Source: Latrodectus hesperus
Taxonomy: Eukaryota; Arthropoda; Arachnida; Araneae; Theridiidae
Assembly: GCA_037975125.1 (NCBI GenBank)
Contig: CM075862.1
Coordinates: 17,918,283 to 17,982,282 of the forward strand
Direction: 5' to 3'
DNA length: 64,000 bases
Positions 11,101 through 23,600 of the stretch are shown in pieces. Position 1 is the stretch's first letter, and the number at the start of each line of letters is the position of its first letter. The translations under genes were made by a program, and so were the position numbers. The notes beneath the pieces were generated by a model that did no database searches, was not told the origin of the DNA, and saw only the letters and a list, made by a program, of their open reading frames with translations.

Positions 11101-14100
11101 TAAATATGATTACTTTAATATTCAAAAATTAAATATGATTATATTTTTGTATTAAGTATGCAATAGACATTTAATTACACTCACCATTAAAGATCTAGTT
11201 TTTAATTTGCTTATTTTAACATTAAACTTTATTATTAATTTTTTATTTAGTTTCAAATATTTCAGAATAAGTGGGAAAAGTATTTCGTAGATTTATATGT
11301 AAAGAAGAATATAAATTGCTCGTCTTTAGGCTATAGACTTGGAAAGAAAAATTACCCATATTTTATAATTTAGTAATAAACTTTTTTTGGGTAGTCTTTT
11401 CATTACTAAAATTTATAAGATTTGATCTTTAGTGAAGATTTTCAAAACTCCCAATAATAGATCTTAATAAAGGATAAGTTAAAATTCTTTTATAGAATCT
11501 AAGATTAGATTCTTAATTTTAATTACAGTATAAATTAAATTTTTAAAATGCATCATAAGAGGTAGATAAAAATATCAAGTTTGAGGAGGAATTAATCTTA
11601 CTAGAAAATTATTGGTTGTAAGAAATATTGAAAAGTTTTACAGATCAGTATTAAAGATGATGGTCACAGATTACTTAAAATAGCTTTCCAAAGATGTTAC
11701 AAAATAAAAGAAATACATTAAAAAAATAAAATCAATATAAATTATTAAAAAATTAGCAATTATTTATATCAAGTAATAATAATCCAAAGCAAAATGGCTT
11801 CAATGCTTCACAGTAAAACATTAGTTTGAAATTTTAAGGATGATAATGATTGAATAAAAATTAAAACAAAACAGCTATATTTTTTTTACAAATTTACAAT
11901 ATTTTTTTACAATTTAGAATAATATTAAACTTTTAAATGACTAAAAATATGATTAGACAGCAATTTTGATGCATAATAATTTCTATACCATATGATATTA
12001 AATAAATACGTAACAAATATATACAGAAAAAAATCTGCCATTAATTGCAAAAATTTTTGTATTTAAAAAATATAAAAATTTACATACTGTTTTCAATATA
12101 CTTCAATAAAATTATAAATCTGTTATCATATTTAGTGCATACATCACAGTTCATGTGTTTTTCTAAAGAAAATTAATATAAATTTAATATAAAAAAATTC
12201 AGAACAAATATTTAAAAAATTTATTACTTACAATATGAAACTTATTAAATACGATTTGATCATTAATTTCTAATAAATGTATAACAATTTAAATTTCAAA
12301 GAAATTATTAACATATGGAATACAAAAATTAAGGATCTTTTATACAGCATCATAAAATCAATACATGACTAAAATAATTTACTGTTAAAGCAACAAAAAT
12401 GTAGATACAAGCAAATAAAGGGAAATATAATAATTCTATGCTTTTCAATTTAAAATAAAAATAAATCATTATCATCACAATCTGAAAACATGTATCTTAA
12501 GCACAACTTTTACATTAAGTATATTATTACATTTAAATCTACACATTACACACACAGATGTATGAATATAAAAGTAACAATCCTTAATTAACCAAAGGTA
12601 AAATTATCTTATTGCTGAACCATTACACATATTTTTTACTTTTTTAAGAATGACAATGATTAAAAAATTTACAAGTATTATTTTTAACTTCTATATAAAT
12701 TTTAGAATGACTACATGACTTTTGAGCATATTTATGAGTGGACAGATTTATGAATATTCAATAAAATATGATATAAATATTAACTGCAATTATTTCCTAA
12801 AATTATATGATAAATTTCTCAATATTTTTGCATTTTCTTGACTAAAATAATAATAAATAAATTTATAGCAAATATTTTCCAAACATATAATTTTAAAATA
12901 TTATTGGAGCAAATATTCATTTAACATTTCATTAAACATTAATATTTTTCAATAACTTTTGCAATTATGTTTCACAGATTTTGCTTAACATGAATTTAAA
13001 AAAGTAAATTTTTAAAATTTTATTTTACATAAATTTTTATGGATTAATTCACGTTATTCTCTTGAAATTAGGCAATAAGAGCAAATCTGATCATAATATA
13101 TTAAAGTAATAAACCGCAATAACTATTTTTTAATTGGTTCTTGATGATAACACTAGTTAATAATATTCACTTTTTATCTACATTATCTTTTAAAATTGAT
13201 TCCGAGAAACGTGATGAAAATTTAAATGCACTCAATTACATTAATAGCAATTCATTATTGTGAGAATGAAGAAATACGTTCCACAAAATTTTTTCTTCTC
13301 TTTAACAATAATCAAAAAATAAATAAATAATAATCTTTACTTATTTGACATCAGCCATAATTGATGAAAATACATTATTATCTTAAAAACATTCTTTGCG
13401 TTACAACTAAGTTTATGAAGGGATAAAATTTTATCAAATACAACATTAATACTAAATCATTAATCAATTTTGCTATTTCAAAAAATAAATGAAATGATGG
13501 AAATAAAAAACTTCTTATCAAAGAAAACGAACAGCAAAATATTAATCATAAAGCAAAAACAATTTGTTATAATTAACGACTATAATAATATTTAAGTCTT
13601 GTTTTTCGGTCTACATATGTATCAGTTCCTCAATAAATCACATATATTCTTGAAAAAAATCTAAACTTAAGAGACATGAAATTCATTAACTCCTAAATTT
13701 AATATCAAAAAATTAATTAGATAATTATAGAAAATAATGATCACATACTCCAGACCCATCATCTTTATTATAACTTAGATTTCATAGTTTTTTGCAGTAC
13801 TCAACTGCAATGATCCCTAGTGGCTAACATCAAGTACTCGTTCACAAATTCATTGAAGTACAGCTCATCATAACAAAAGAGTTTCGGTTTGAGAAAAAGA
13901 GGGAAAATTCCCGGAGTAAATTAATGTTGCCAACTTACAGACAATACAGACTCATCAAAAAGAATTAATTGAAGAAATAAAAGGAAAATCAAAAAGTAGA
14001 TAAATCAGAAAGTTAGAAATAAAAAATATCAATAACAATTTAAGTTCTTCAATTATTTTGCAAAAAAACTAAAAATTTCTGTAAATTTATCTGAAAAGAA

Positions 14101-14504
14101 TCTGCAACTTATCTATCAACTGGATGCAGAATAAATAGGCAAAACTGAAGGAAATCCGAAGGAGCAAAATAGTTTGGCCCAATATTGTTATCATCCCAGC
14201 CAGTATTTTCAGAGATCTTGTTTCATCTTTCTTCTGATAAATTATCAAAAAATACTTTTAAATAATATACCAAATAAAAAGTCATTTGTTTAACATGTTT
14301 TAAATTGGAAATTTCTTTCTCGTTCTTTCAACATGAATTAAGTCTTAAGTACGTCACAAATCAAAAATTCTTCATTCTTTTCTTCTTAAAATTCAGTTTC
14401 AAATTTTTAATAAAAATTTTATGCTCGTTTCATAAATATGATATATCTATAAAAATATTTTTTTAACAAATTGGAAAAACAACAATTTAACAAATTGGAA
14501 ATTA
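11101..14504. other. AT-rich DNA, no gene seen
   Basis: Extended AT-rich sequence with no supported coding frame on either strand. A stretch at about 13780-13935 is less AT-rich and ends with CCCGGAGTAAATTAATG then TTGCCAACTTAC. No family is recognised. Confidence 0.55.
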
Positions 14505-14625
14505 AAAGGCAGGCAGCAAACCTGGTCACCGTCACCTACCAGGTGTCCACAAGCCATCTAACAACTATCCACCAGCCATCAACGAAATGACGTCACGTAT
14601 GACCAAATTGAGGTGGAACTTTCTA
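14505..14625. promoter_or_regulatory. Promoter-like island with a full CRE palindrome
   Basis: An isolated G+C-richer block holds the palindrome TGACGTCA at 14588-14595, which is the CREB/ATF site, followed by CGTATGACC. It also has an inverted repeat ACCTGGT (14520-14526) and ACCAGGT (14538-14544). A 69-codon open frame starts at the right edge (14613-14822), but it has no recognised motif and I do not call it a gene. The block could be the promoter of an unannotated transcript, a distant SURF1 leader, or part of an old repeat. Confidence 0.25.
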
Positions 14626-15239
14626 CCAAACGAAGTATTCAGCATATTTTTTTCATCCACAACCAAGCGACAAGTGTATATTTACTTGATTCGCGCTGTT
14701 TATATAAGAACATGGAATTAAAATTTTCTGTAGACATTGAAGAATGTATCATTGAATATTTTAAAAGCAAATTAAATTTAATTGGTCAATATGTTTTAGC
14801 ATTTCATTTTCTTCTTTTATAATATACGATTATATATATTTCGATAGATAACAGGTGCTTGTGAAACCTGTTACGTGATGATGATTATTTTATTAAAAAT
14901 TTAAAAAAATCAACTATCAGTTGAATAATTAATAATAATTTCAAAAAACAATTCTCTGGTAAAATTTCACAAGATTTTTAAAAACTATTTTCATTTTATT
15001 TAAATCTTCCTCGTTGAAATTGCTTTTTCCTTCAGTTTTTCTTCAGTGTAGAAAAATATTTTGAGTAATTTTAGTTTTTAATAAAAATTAAATAAAGAGT
15101 TTTTATTTTAAACTGCAATTAAAACACTAAAGAAACTCTATTTTAAATAATATATTTTTATTTATTATTACTTTTATGAATGCATTAAATACATGAACTT
15201 TAATATGATAAATAAGTTTATTTGTATTCTTTATTTAAA
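14626..15239. other. AT-rich DNA with a short hairpin
   Basis: No supported gene. TAACAGGT at 14849-14856 and ACCTGTTA at 14866-14873 form an 8-bp stem with a 9-base loop. Its meaning is unknown. Confidence 0.5.
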
Positions 15240-16778
15240 TACACTGCTGGACAATTGCTGAGGACGGATCACAAATTGCAATGTAGCATAACATTAAGCG
15301 AAACATGAGACCTAGTAGGATAAAATATAGCTTCCACACTGTTCAGACATTAGAATAAAGAATATTTATTGTTCTGGAAAGTACAAAAGCTGTGAAACAT
15401 CTGAAAGAAAAAAATGTTCATTTGATGCTGCATACGGAAAAAGGGAACAATGCATCTAAAAGTCAGCAGGCACCTTGAAGAAAGGTACCAGTACGGTATA
15501 TGTCCACCGTGTAGTGTGATGCAACATTCCACACATCGTTTCATACTTTGCACAACATTATACAGCAGCTGTTGAGGCCATTTATTCCATTCCTCTGGGA
15601 GTGCACGGATGAGGGTGTTCTTGTTTGTCGGAGAATAGCTTCGACCAGCAACTTGCCACCCCAAAGAATCCCACACATTTTCAATGGGGTTTATATCTGG
15701 AGAATGTGATGGCCGTACGAGGCGTTGAATACCCTTGCTGTCTAGACAATCCTGAACAGCGAGTGTTCGATGACATGTTGCGTTGTTGCCCATAAAATCA
15801 AATTTATCACCGACAGCACCACGGAAAAGACGAACATGAGGAAGTAGAACTTCATTAATGTATCGTTGGCCTGTCATAGTCCCATTCGCAACCACATGTA
15901 GGGGCGTGCGGCCATTGATCATGATGCCGGCCCACACAATGACACTGCATGTCGGATATCGGTCCATTTCCTGGATATATTCTGGACGATAAGCAGTACC
16001 ACTCTCGCGCCAGATCAGTTAGCGTCTACAATCCGATGACAGACTGAACCTACTCTCATCTGAGAATAGTACGCATGCCCAGTCCTGTTCAGTCCAATTG
16101 CGATGCTCACGACACCATTGCAAACGGGCAGTACGGTGCTGTGTGGTCAATGGGACACACACAATAGGTCTGCTGAAATATAGTCCTCCTCCTCTCAAAC
16201 GTCTGGCAACAGTGTTTAGGGAGATCTGCTTTCCTGTGAGGCAGCAAGAAACTGATTTGCCACCTGCTGAGCTGTGATGCGCCTGTTCCTTTTTAGCTGA
16301 TAGGACAATATATCTGTCTAATGTAGGCGTCGTACTTCTAACACGACCTCCCCCGTGCCGCCTACTACACATTCCAGTAGTTTTAAATTACTTCCACAGC
16401 CGTGAAACAACGCTGTGAGCGATGTCGTACTCCCTGGCAACATCTGTTTTCGTCATTCTTCGATCTTTCTAATCATTCGGCCACGTATAAAATCATCTAA
16501 GTGATGTCGGTAAGACATGCTAAAAATTTCAAGTTCCTCTATTAAATATTTCCTGTAAAACTTTGACTTGAAACAACAACTGTCCATACGCGTCAAAACC
16601 TTTAAAGCTCTTATGAACGCTATCACGTGATGAACAGACGTGGAAAAAAATTTTTATACGCATACTTCTTCTTAATATATCCCGCACTAATTCTAATTTT
16701 CCACAATTTGCTTCCTTTCATTTTGTGGTTGCTATGGATGATAGTGTTATCCGTCCTTAGCAATTGTCCAGCAGTGCA
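15240..16778 (-). mobile_element. Tc1-like DNA transposon, inactive
   Basis: The element spans 15242-16776 with terminal inverted repeats of 28 bp (15242-15269 and 16749-16776) that begin CACTGCTGGACAATTGCT and differ at one position. A TA flanks the left end. The right flank is CA, so one target base has changed. A single transposase gene lies on the minus strand. It is interrupted by a frameshift and two stops, and the catalytic DD-N-A motif is lost, so the element is non-autonomous. Confidence 0.94.
15350..16518 (-). pseudogene. Tc1-like transposase pseudogene
   Basis: The start ATG is at 16518 (MSYRHHLDDFIRGRMI). A frameshift near 16453-16464 is followed by MTKTDVAREYDIAHSVVSRL, the helix-turn-helix that binds the inverted repeats. 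A TAA at 16390-16388 and another at 16021-16019, where RR-x-LIWRESGTAY should read through, break the rest. The catalytic part keeps the first aspartate (LFSDESRFSLSSD) and the glutamate (SPDINPIENVWDSLG). The block that should read F-M-D-D-N-A is FMGNNATCH, so the second catalytic aspartate is an asparagine. The frames at 16019-16372 and 15350-15967 are in the same frame and are two parts of this gene. The family C-terminus (GGHIPYW) is reached near 15490; the rest of the open frame is read-through. Confidence 0.92.
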
Positions 16779-19700
16779 TTATGAACCAGGCTCTGAAATA
16801 AAATGAAATTATATTTTAAATTAGGATTTTTAATATAAAGCAAATGCATAAGTATTTGTAGCAAAATTTTTTTATAAAATGATTTTCCAATTTAGTTATT
16901 ATTTATAGCTTATAAAAATTCATTTCAACGAAATATTGTTAACTTTATTTTAAATAAGTTGCATGGGCAATTGAAATAAGTTTTATGTTAATTAAATTTG
17001 TTTCTCCCCCTTTTTTTCCTCTTCCAAACATACTTCAGCAATAATATTTGCTGCTGATATTTAAATCAAAGTATTACATGCAATATTTCTTGCCGTTTTG
17101 GACATGATTATGTTTTCAAATATTAAGAGCCAGAAAAACTAGTAAATCTGTTTAATGTCGGGAGTTAAGGTAGATGTTTAACTTCATCCTTGTGCTTATC
17201 AAACTATGTTTGGTCAAATTTGGCTGCATAGATAGGTGGATTATCACCCTTGAAAATTCTGTCTCCTTCAATAAATAATTATGTAATTCATTATAATTTC
17301 GGTAGACATATTATTCGTGTTTATAGTTAAGATTAAACATAGAGTTCAAGGAAGAAGCTTTGAATAGTCTAAAAGCCTGAAGATAAAGAAAGAAGATGTT
17401 TTGGCACAATGTAGTACATAACTTTATGATCTAAGGCTGTTTTAAAGTATTTTTAAATATCACGACGTAATTTTTTTTTCAAAAAAAAAAAACTTTCTAT
17501 TAGAAATGAGCCATATTCACATGTCACAAGAGAGGGAACTCGGAAAACTTTCCAGCAAGCACTTCGAGGAACGTGCATGAGGAAAACTAAAATGCAGCTT
17601 CTATCTCTCGTTGTTCAACAGTGTTTGGAGTCGAATCCAAGACCTTTTACTCAAGAAAATCATGTTCTACCTATTTATCAATTATGATGGGATAGTTCTT
17701 CTCTATGATGGGATAGTGGGATTTGTGGAAGCAGCGGGTTCTATATCCGATTCATAATAAAAGACTTATATATATACTTGTAAAATACTCTTTAAAAACT
17801 TGTTTGTGGTTTTAATAGGGCATGGAAAAGAGGAAGCCAACTTTATTGTCAACCGCGTCATATAACAATGTTTCAAAATCAATTATGATATGGTTGGCTA
17901 TGTTTAGCGGCTTTTCAGTCGGGAGAAAAAAGCAGACGACGGCAACGTATTGCAATGCAAATAAACAAACAACAGTTCTCGCGCTGATCACAGCTTTATC
18001 GAAGAAGCAAAAGCAAATAAAAATATTATATTGTAATTAAATTCAACAAATTATAATTACTTAAGTGAAATAAAAATATATGAAGAAGTAAATCATTAAT
18101 AAACTTTTATTTAGCTATAATAAAATGCTTAAATTCCTAAATATTTATTAAAATATATTTATACTTTATTATGTAACCAATGACTAATGCTTTTCCTTGC
18201 GAAATTCAGTACCCATGAAAATCAAAAAGTTCGGTTATTAACTTGTTGATTATAAGATTAACGACATCTATTTATATTATTTAACATCAATTTATACTAC
18301 TTACACTTTTAGTATGCATGCGTATTATTTTAAACAATCTCAAAAATTTTAAATTATCTGATAACTTTTACCTGTCAATAAAATAATTCAGTGTGTTTTA
18401 AAAGTTTTCATTTTTGTTAAAAAGTAATTGGAGAATTTCTATTACTTATGTACTATTTACTTAAAAATCAATTTTTAGTTAACACTTCTGTTATTGAATT
18501 AAAATTATTATAAATCTATAAAGATATAGTTAACTACTGAGTTAATTCAACCTCTCATTTTAATGCAATAATGATACATTCATTCAAATAACAAGCAAAA
18601 TTGCTTCCGTTTATATGTAAAATTTTCATTTTTATCCCTTTGGAAATTTATTGACATTTATAATCCCAGTATTTATTTTTGTCTGAGATTTAAAATTGTT
18701 AGACAGTGTTATGCATTTAAAAAAAGATTAGTTTATATTACTTATGTTATGTTCTTCTAAAAAGCTGCATTTGCAGGGATGAATCCTTAGCAACTAATTT
18801 GATGATTGTGTCATATCTTGTAATTTTTTAAAATTTAATTGAATTCAAATGCAGTAATATTAAGTATGAAATTTTGAGCAACTTCTTTGGATCATAATTT
18901 AAATGATCTGACATCCACAGTACAATATTTGTTCATTATCCTCAACAAATATCTATGATGAACTACCAGGATTCAAATTGCAATATTGTGACTCTTTAAA
19001 GGTTATTAAGCATGTAACTACTTCTAAATTAGAAATTCTAAAAATTCTGTTCACATTGTTAAGATTGAAAATGTATGTGTTCTTTTATTTTTTCATTGCT
19101 ATATAAATTTTGAATCAATAATCAGATTATAAACGAAACAATGTCAGCTGTCAGAATGAATTCAAAGTAGTAATTTATTTGTTTGATATTTAAGACAATT
19201 TATAATGTTGGGAATGACAAAGGAAAAAAATATACAGAAGAACTTAAGAATTTCTATTACTTATATCCCTTATAGTGTGTGCTATTAAAAATTCGAAGTC
19301 TGTATTTTTTCCTTAAAAAAGTCATGCTAGCAATATAAAAATAATTTCAGTGGAGTTATGTGGGATCATTTACATTTTAAAAATATAATTTTGTATGATT
19401 GTTGGAAAAAAAGTTTTCTTAATCAAATGAGTGATGACTATCCCTCAATTTTTGTGTTCAAGTTTCTTTGTTGTTGTTGCTGCATCAGCTCAATACCAAA
19501 TCTAGAATTAGGCTCTTCCTGTATGTGGGGGTTGCTAAGTAGGAATCTTCATATTTTAAAAGCAGAAGCTAAGCAGAACATCCCCAATATCTGGCCTGGT
19601 CTTTCAGCAAAGAAATTCTTTATCTTTTCATGCTGTGAAGATTGAAAAAATTCCAGAGTATAAAGTACCTCTTTAGATTCCTTAGAAAACATGGTCAAAA

Positions 19701-20641
19701 TAAATAGACTCTATTTTTGTTATCATTAGTGTGTATCAAGAATACTGATGCATGAAAGAGATTTGATTCCTTCTGTCTTTAACTTTAGGGTAATTAAGTG
19801 GTTTTCTGTCCATCAAATGATCATTGTAGTAATGAATTATACTAAGAATCTTTATGAAAGAGTAATTCTTAGTGCGTTTTCAGTCTTCAGATGTGAACTG
19901 ATAACAGTTAATGAAAGACTTGAGGTTATACTATATGAAAAGGTTTTTGGGTATCAGTGGCTCTTGTATGAAGGCCCAAACTCTAACATCTTGACAGTTA
20001 GTCACATAGGCAACAAAAGCAGTATTTCAGTTTTGCTCAAGCTAAAATTCATTTTTCAATGATGAGATTTATACTTGATACATTCCTTCCTTGTGAACAT
20101 TCATAGCAAAAAGTTGGCTGATTAATTTTTAAAGGAAGGTTATGGTCACTTAACAATCTCTTCTTCCATCCTTATCACCAAGAAGTGTACTCACTGAAAA
20201 TATCACAAATTAGGATGAACTTAATGGATTATTTTAAAAGTAGAACTAATATTATGAGTGCCCCAAAAAATCATGCTAAATATTATTATTAAAAGTCATA
20301 TTCTAGAGAGATTTGGAAAAAAATGTTTTTACTAATCTTGGGACTATCTAGCAGAGCTAAACAATCCCATGAATCTGAAAGTATCTAAAAAATCTAAAAA
20401 AAGATGAGGATCCTGGAGAACAACCTCACCCTTGCTAAAATTTAGACACACCAAACTATGGTCAAGGGGGGGGGGACATGTTGGATATGTGCAGCATATA
20501 GTAAAATTGGTCTTACATGTGTTTATAAATTGATAATTCAATTAAGATTTGTATACTGCATTTAATTCAAATGTAATTTCTAAAATTACTCTGCTTTTAA
20601 TTGTCTTTTGTTTACTTATATAGCATTTGATCTATTGAAGA
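16779..20641. other. No gene supported; several less AT-rich patches
   Basis: Patches at about 17510-17720, 17820-17970 and 19450-20060 have richer composition than the surrounding DNA and could be decayed repeats. The first has a short direct repeat of TATGATGGGATAG near 17680-17715. The patch at 19450 starts with a TTGTTGTTGTTG run that could be the tail of a minus-strand SINE. The frames at 17822-18040, 19358-19645 and 19748-20062 carry no motif I recognise. A run of ten G residues lies at about 20466-20475. Confidence 0.5.
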
Positions 20642-23600
20642 ATGTTTAAATCAACTGTTGTTAGTGGAGTGAAGTTGTATTCCCGAAAACTTAATTATGT
20701 GTCTTGTAGACAAATATCTTTGAAACAGACGAAAAATATTGGTTTTGGGGGATATGCTCTTCTGGTATGTTTTTATTCAAGAATTTACTATAGTCAAATT
20801 GCTAAATTAAAAAATAAAATTACTGTAAATTTCTATGCAGAAAATTAAAAATATATATAATCTTTATTTATAATTTTAATTTTGTTTTACAAAGCTTACA
20901 CTTTTATTTTAGTTTGTGGAAATTAATGTCAAACAAAACATGATTTCTTTTATATTATGCATATGCTTTTTTAAAATTAATAAGATATTAATATTTATTA
21001 AGATTAATGTTGTTTTTATGTTATTAATGAGTTAAGTAGTTGTGTCAATGGTGATACAGTAGATGTTAGTTTTTACGTACCACTAATTTACAAACATTAT
21101 TGAATTTTTGAATTAGTGGCTGGCTCCTGACATGGTCCCATAGACACACTGATGTTTTTAATTCCCATTTATAAACTAAAATTTAAAAAATGTCTTTTTT
21201 CCAAATTTATTTTCATGGCTCTTTTGTTTGTTTTTAATTTTTATAATGTGTTTCTTTTTTTTTGATTTCTTTCTTTTTTATGTTTAAAAAATTTGGATCG
21301 ATATTTTCATTAGAAAACCATAAAATCTTCAAATTGTGAATTCATGTGTTACTGATGTTAAAATCCTGGATTTTTAAAAATAATTTCTGAATAGTTTATC
21401 CCGTGTAATCTAATTCATATCTTACAGTCATTCTAACAGAGTATAATCAATAGCTTCTTCTTCTTCGAGTTGGGTTTGTATGTCATTGAGCACCTCTGCT
21501 TTTATCAGCATTTTGTACTGTTAACTCCAAACCCAATGTTTCTTAGTTCCATTTGCTCGGATCACCCACTTTATTAATAAAGTCTGATAACCCTTTAATG
21601 GAATCTAGGTGTAACTCTCTAGTATGGATGATGCCTAAAGAGGTTAATCTAGGGAGGGCAAGAGCCTCGCATTCATAAATGATATGCTTGGCCGTTTCCT
21701 CTTGCATATGACATTTCCTGCAGATAGGATCTTGCTGAAACAGTCCCATTTTATGATCAATAGCTTCATGTGGAAATATTGTAAAATATTTTTGCATGGA
21801 ATGAGATAATTAAATACTTTTAATTGCAGTAATTATCAGAAAGTAAAAAATAATACATTAAAAATGAGACTCAAAAATGCAAAACAATATTCCTTTTGAA
21901 TTGAATGTATTTTCCCTCAAACTATTTTTATTAAATATATACTTAATTATTGATATATGTACATGTTGACACTATTAAATAAAACAATTATAATTTGAAA
22001 ATGAGATTTAATTATATATATATATATAAATACACACATACAGTTGTATACCTAATGAAACTTACCTAGGATTATATGGATTGATTTATATCTAAGCAAA
22101 TTTTAATTAAAATTTCATCCCATTAAAAGTAATTAAATTGCAATGGGATAAAATTAGGTCTATATTTTAATTATGCTGTTATAAATAAAAAATTTTGAAT
22201 ATATTAATGACTTTACTCAGTGATAATAAGATAAATATTTAAAATATATGACTTTAAAGTTAGAATAGTGTCAGAAAAAGAACTCTTGCAAAGTGTAAAT
22301 AAAATTATTAAACTATTACCTGAAGCAAAGAAAATCGTTTGCTTTTAATTTACTTTCGTTTTAAAGTAATTGGATATCTTAATATCATGCTTGTAAACTT
22401 TATGCATAATTCACAGTATGCATATCCATAGCAGTTGTATAATATGCATTTGCTGATAATAGGCATAATCTTCCTTATTTTGTTCAAAAAAGTTCCTAAA
22501 AATTAGAAAAAATTATTTTTATTGCAAAAATATTTTTTACATTGCATAGAGAATAAAGTAAATAAAACCCAGAATAAAATATCTGTGCTTTTTCAGTATT
22601 GTTCTAGTTGAGTTGAGTGTGAAGTGGTTTGTATAGTTTGTCTTTCAATTTAGTAATTTATGGGTTCAAATTTCATTTTAAAATTATATTTATAATATTT
22701 AAAATCTACTTAAAATTGTAATTTCCAATACAAATTAATTTTTTTTTGCAAAAATTGTCTATAGGACATTAGCCAAATCGGTATTTATTAAAAAAGAACA
22801 TTCTATCTAAGTGGCCAATATTTTTTATGAATTAAGAAATTGGACTCTTGCTTTCCACTATTTTTTCTACCTAGAACAATGTTAACTTGCAGTTGCTAAA
22901 TCATTTAATAACACACACAGCAAATTAAAAATATTTGATAAAAAAAAATTATGTAAATATTGAATAATCTATGATTTAAATTAGAGAAGCTTTGTTCGTT
23001 AAATATTTGTAAAATAAATAAATGAATTATTTAAATACATTTTTTAATTAAAATAAATTATATAGTAAAATCTTTCAATTTCAGTGTCTAAAACTCTCAT
23101 ATAATGGAAAATATATGTCTTAATGTCCATATATTCCAAAAGGGAAGAATTTAAAACCATAAAAGATGTTGGATAACTTGTTGCTCATTTTTTTGTATCT
23201 TAATTTTAATTATTTAAAGTTTTGATTACTTTTGTGTTTGGGAGAAAAACAGGAATATGTTATATTGTTTAATATAACTACATACATGCTATTGAAATTT
23301 AGGTTTGTGATGTTTTTGTTTTAAAATTTTCATTCATGATATAAATTACTAATTGATTATCATCATTGATTTATTGTTATGAAAAAACATTGAATACCTG
23401 AAAATAAATTTTTAAAGATTTTCATTTTTAATTGATTTACTTTTTCAATTATAATAATAAATAAAAAACTATGTATACTTTTATTTACTTGAGTATATTG
23501 TGTATATTAACTTATTATTTTATTTCGTATTAGGTAATTTGATATTTTATCTAGATTTTAAGTTTTATAAAAAAAAAATAATTTTAAGCTTATAGTTTCA

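Noticed and set aside
14613..14822. A 69-codon gene next to the CRE island
   Set aside because: It begins at a non-ATG codon, has no recognised motif, and no splice or conservation support is visible.
17822..18040. A 72-codon frame as a small gene
   Set aside because: No recognised motif, no supporting splice sites or conserved features; the patch looks like an old repeat.
19358..20062. Two frames of 95 and 104 codons just upstream of SURF1
   Set aside because: They are not in one consistent exon structure, have no motif, and the patch begins with a TTG-repeat suggestive of a reversed SINE tail.
1711..21767. The two LINE ends in opposite orientation as the borders of one 20-kb mobile unit
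   Set aside because: Each copy has its own different target-site duplication, so they inserted independently.
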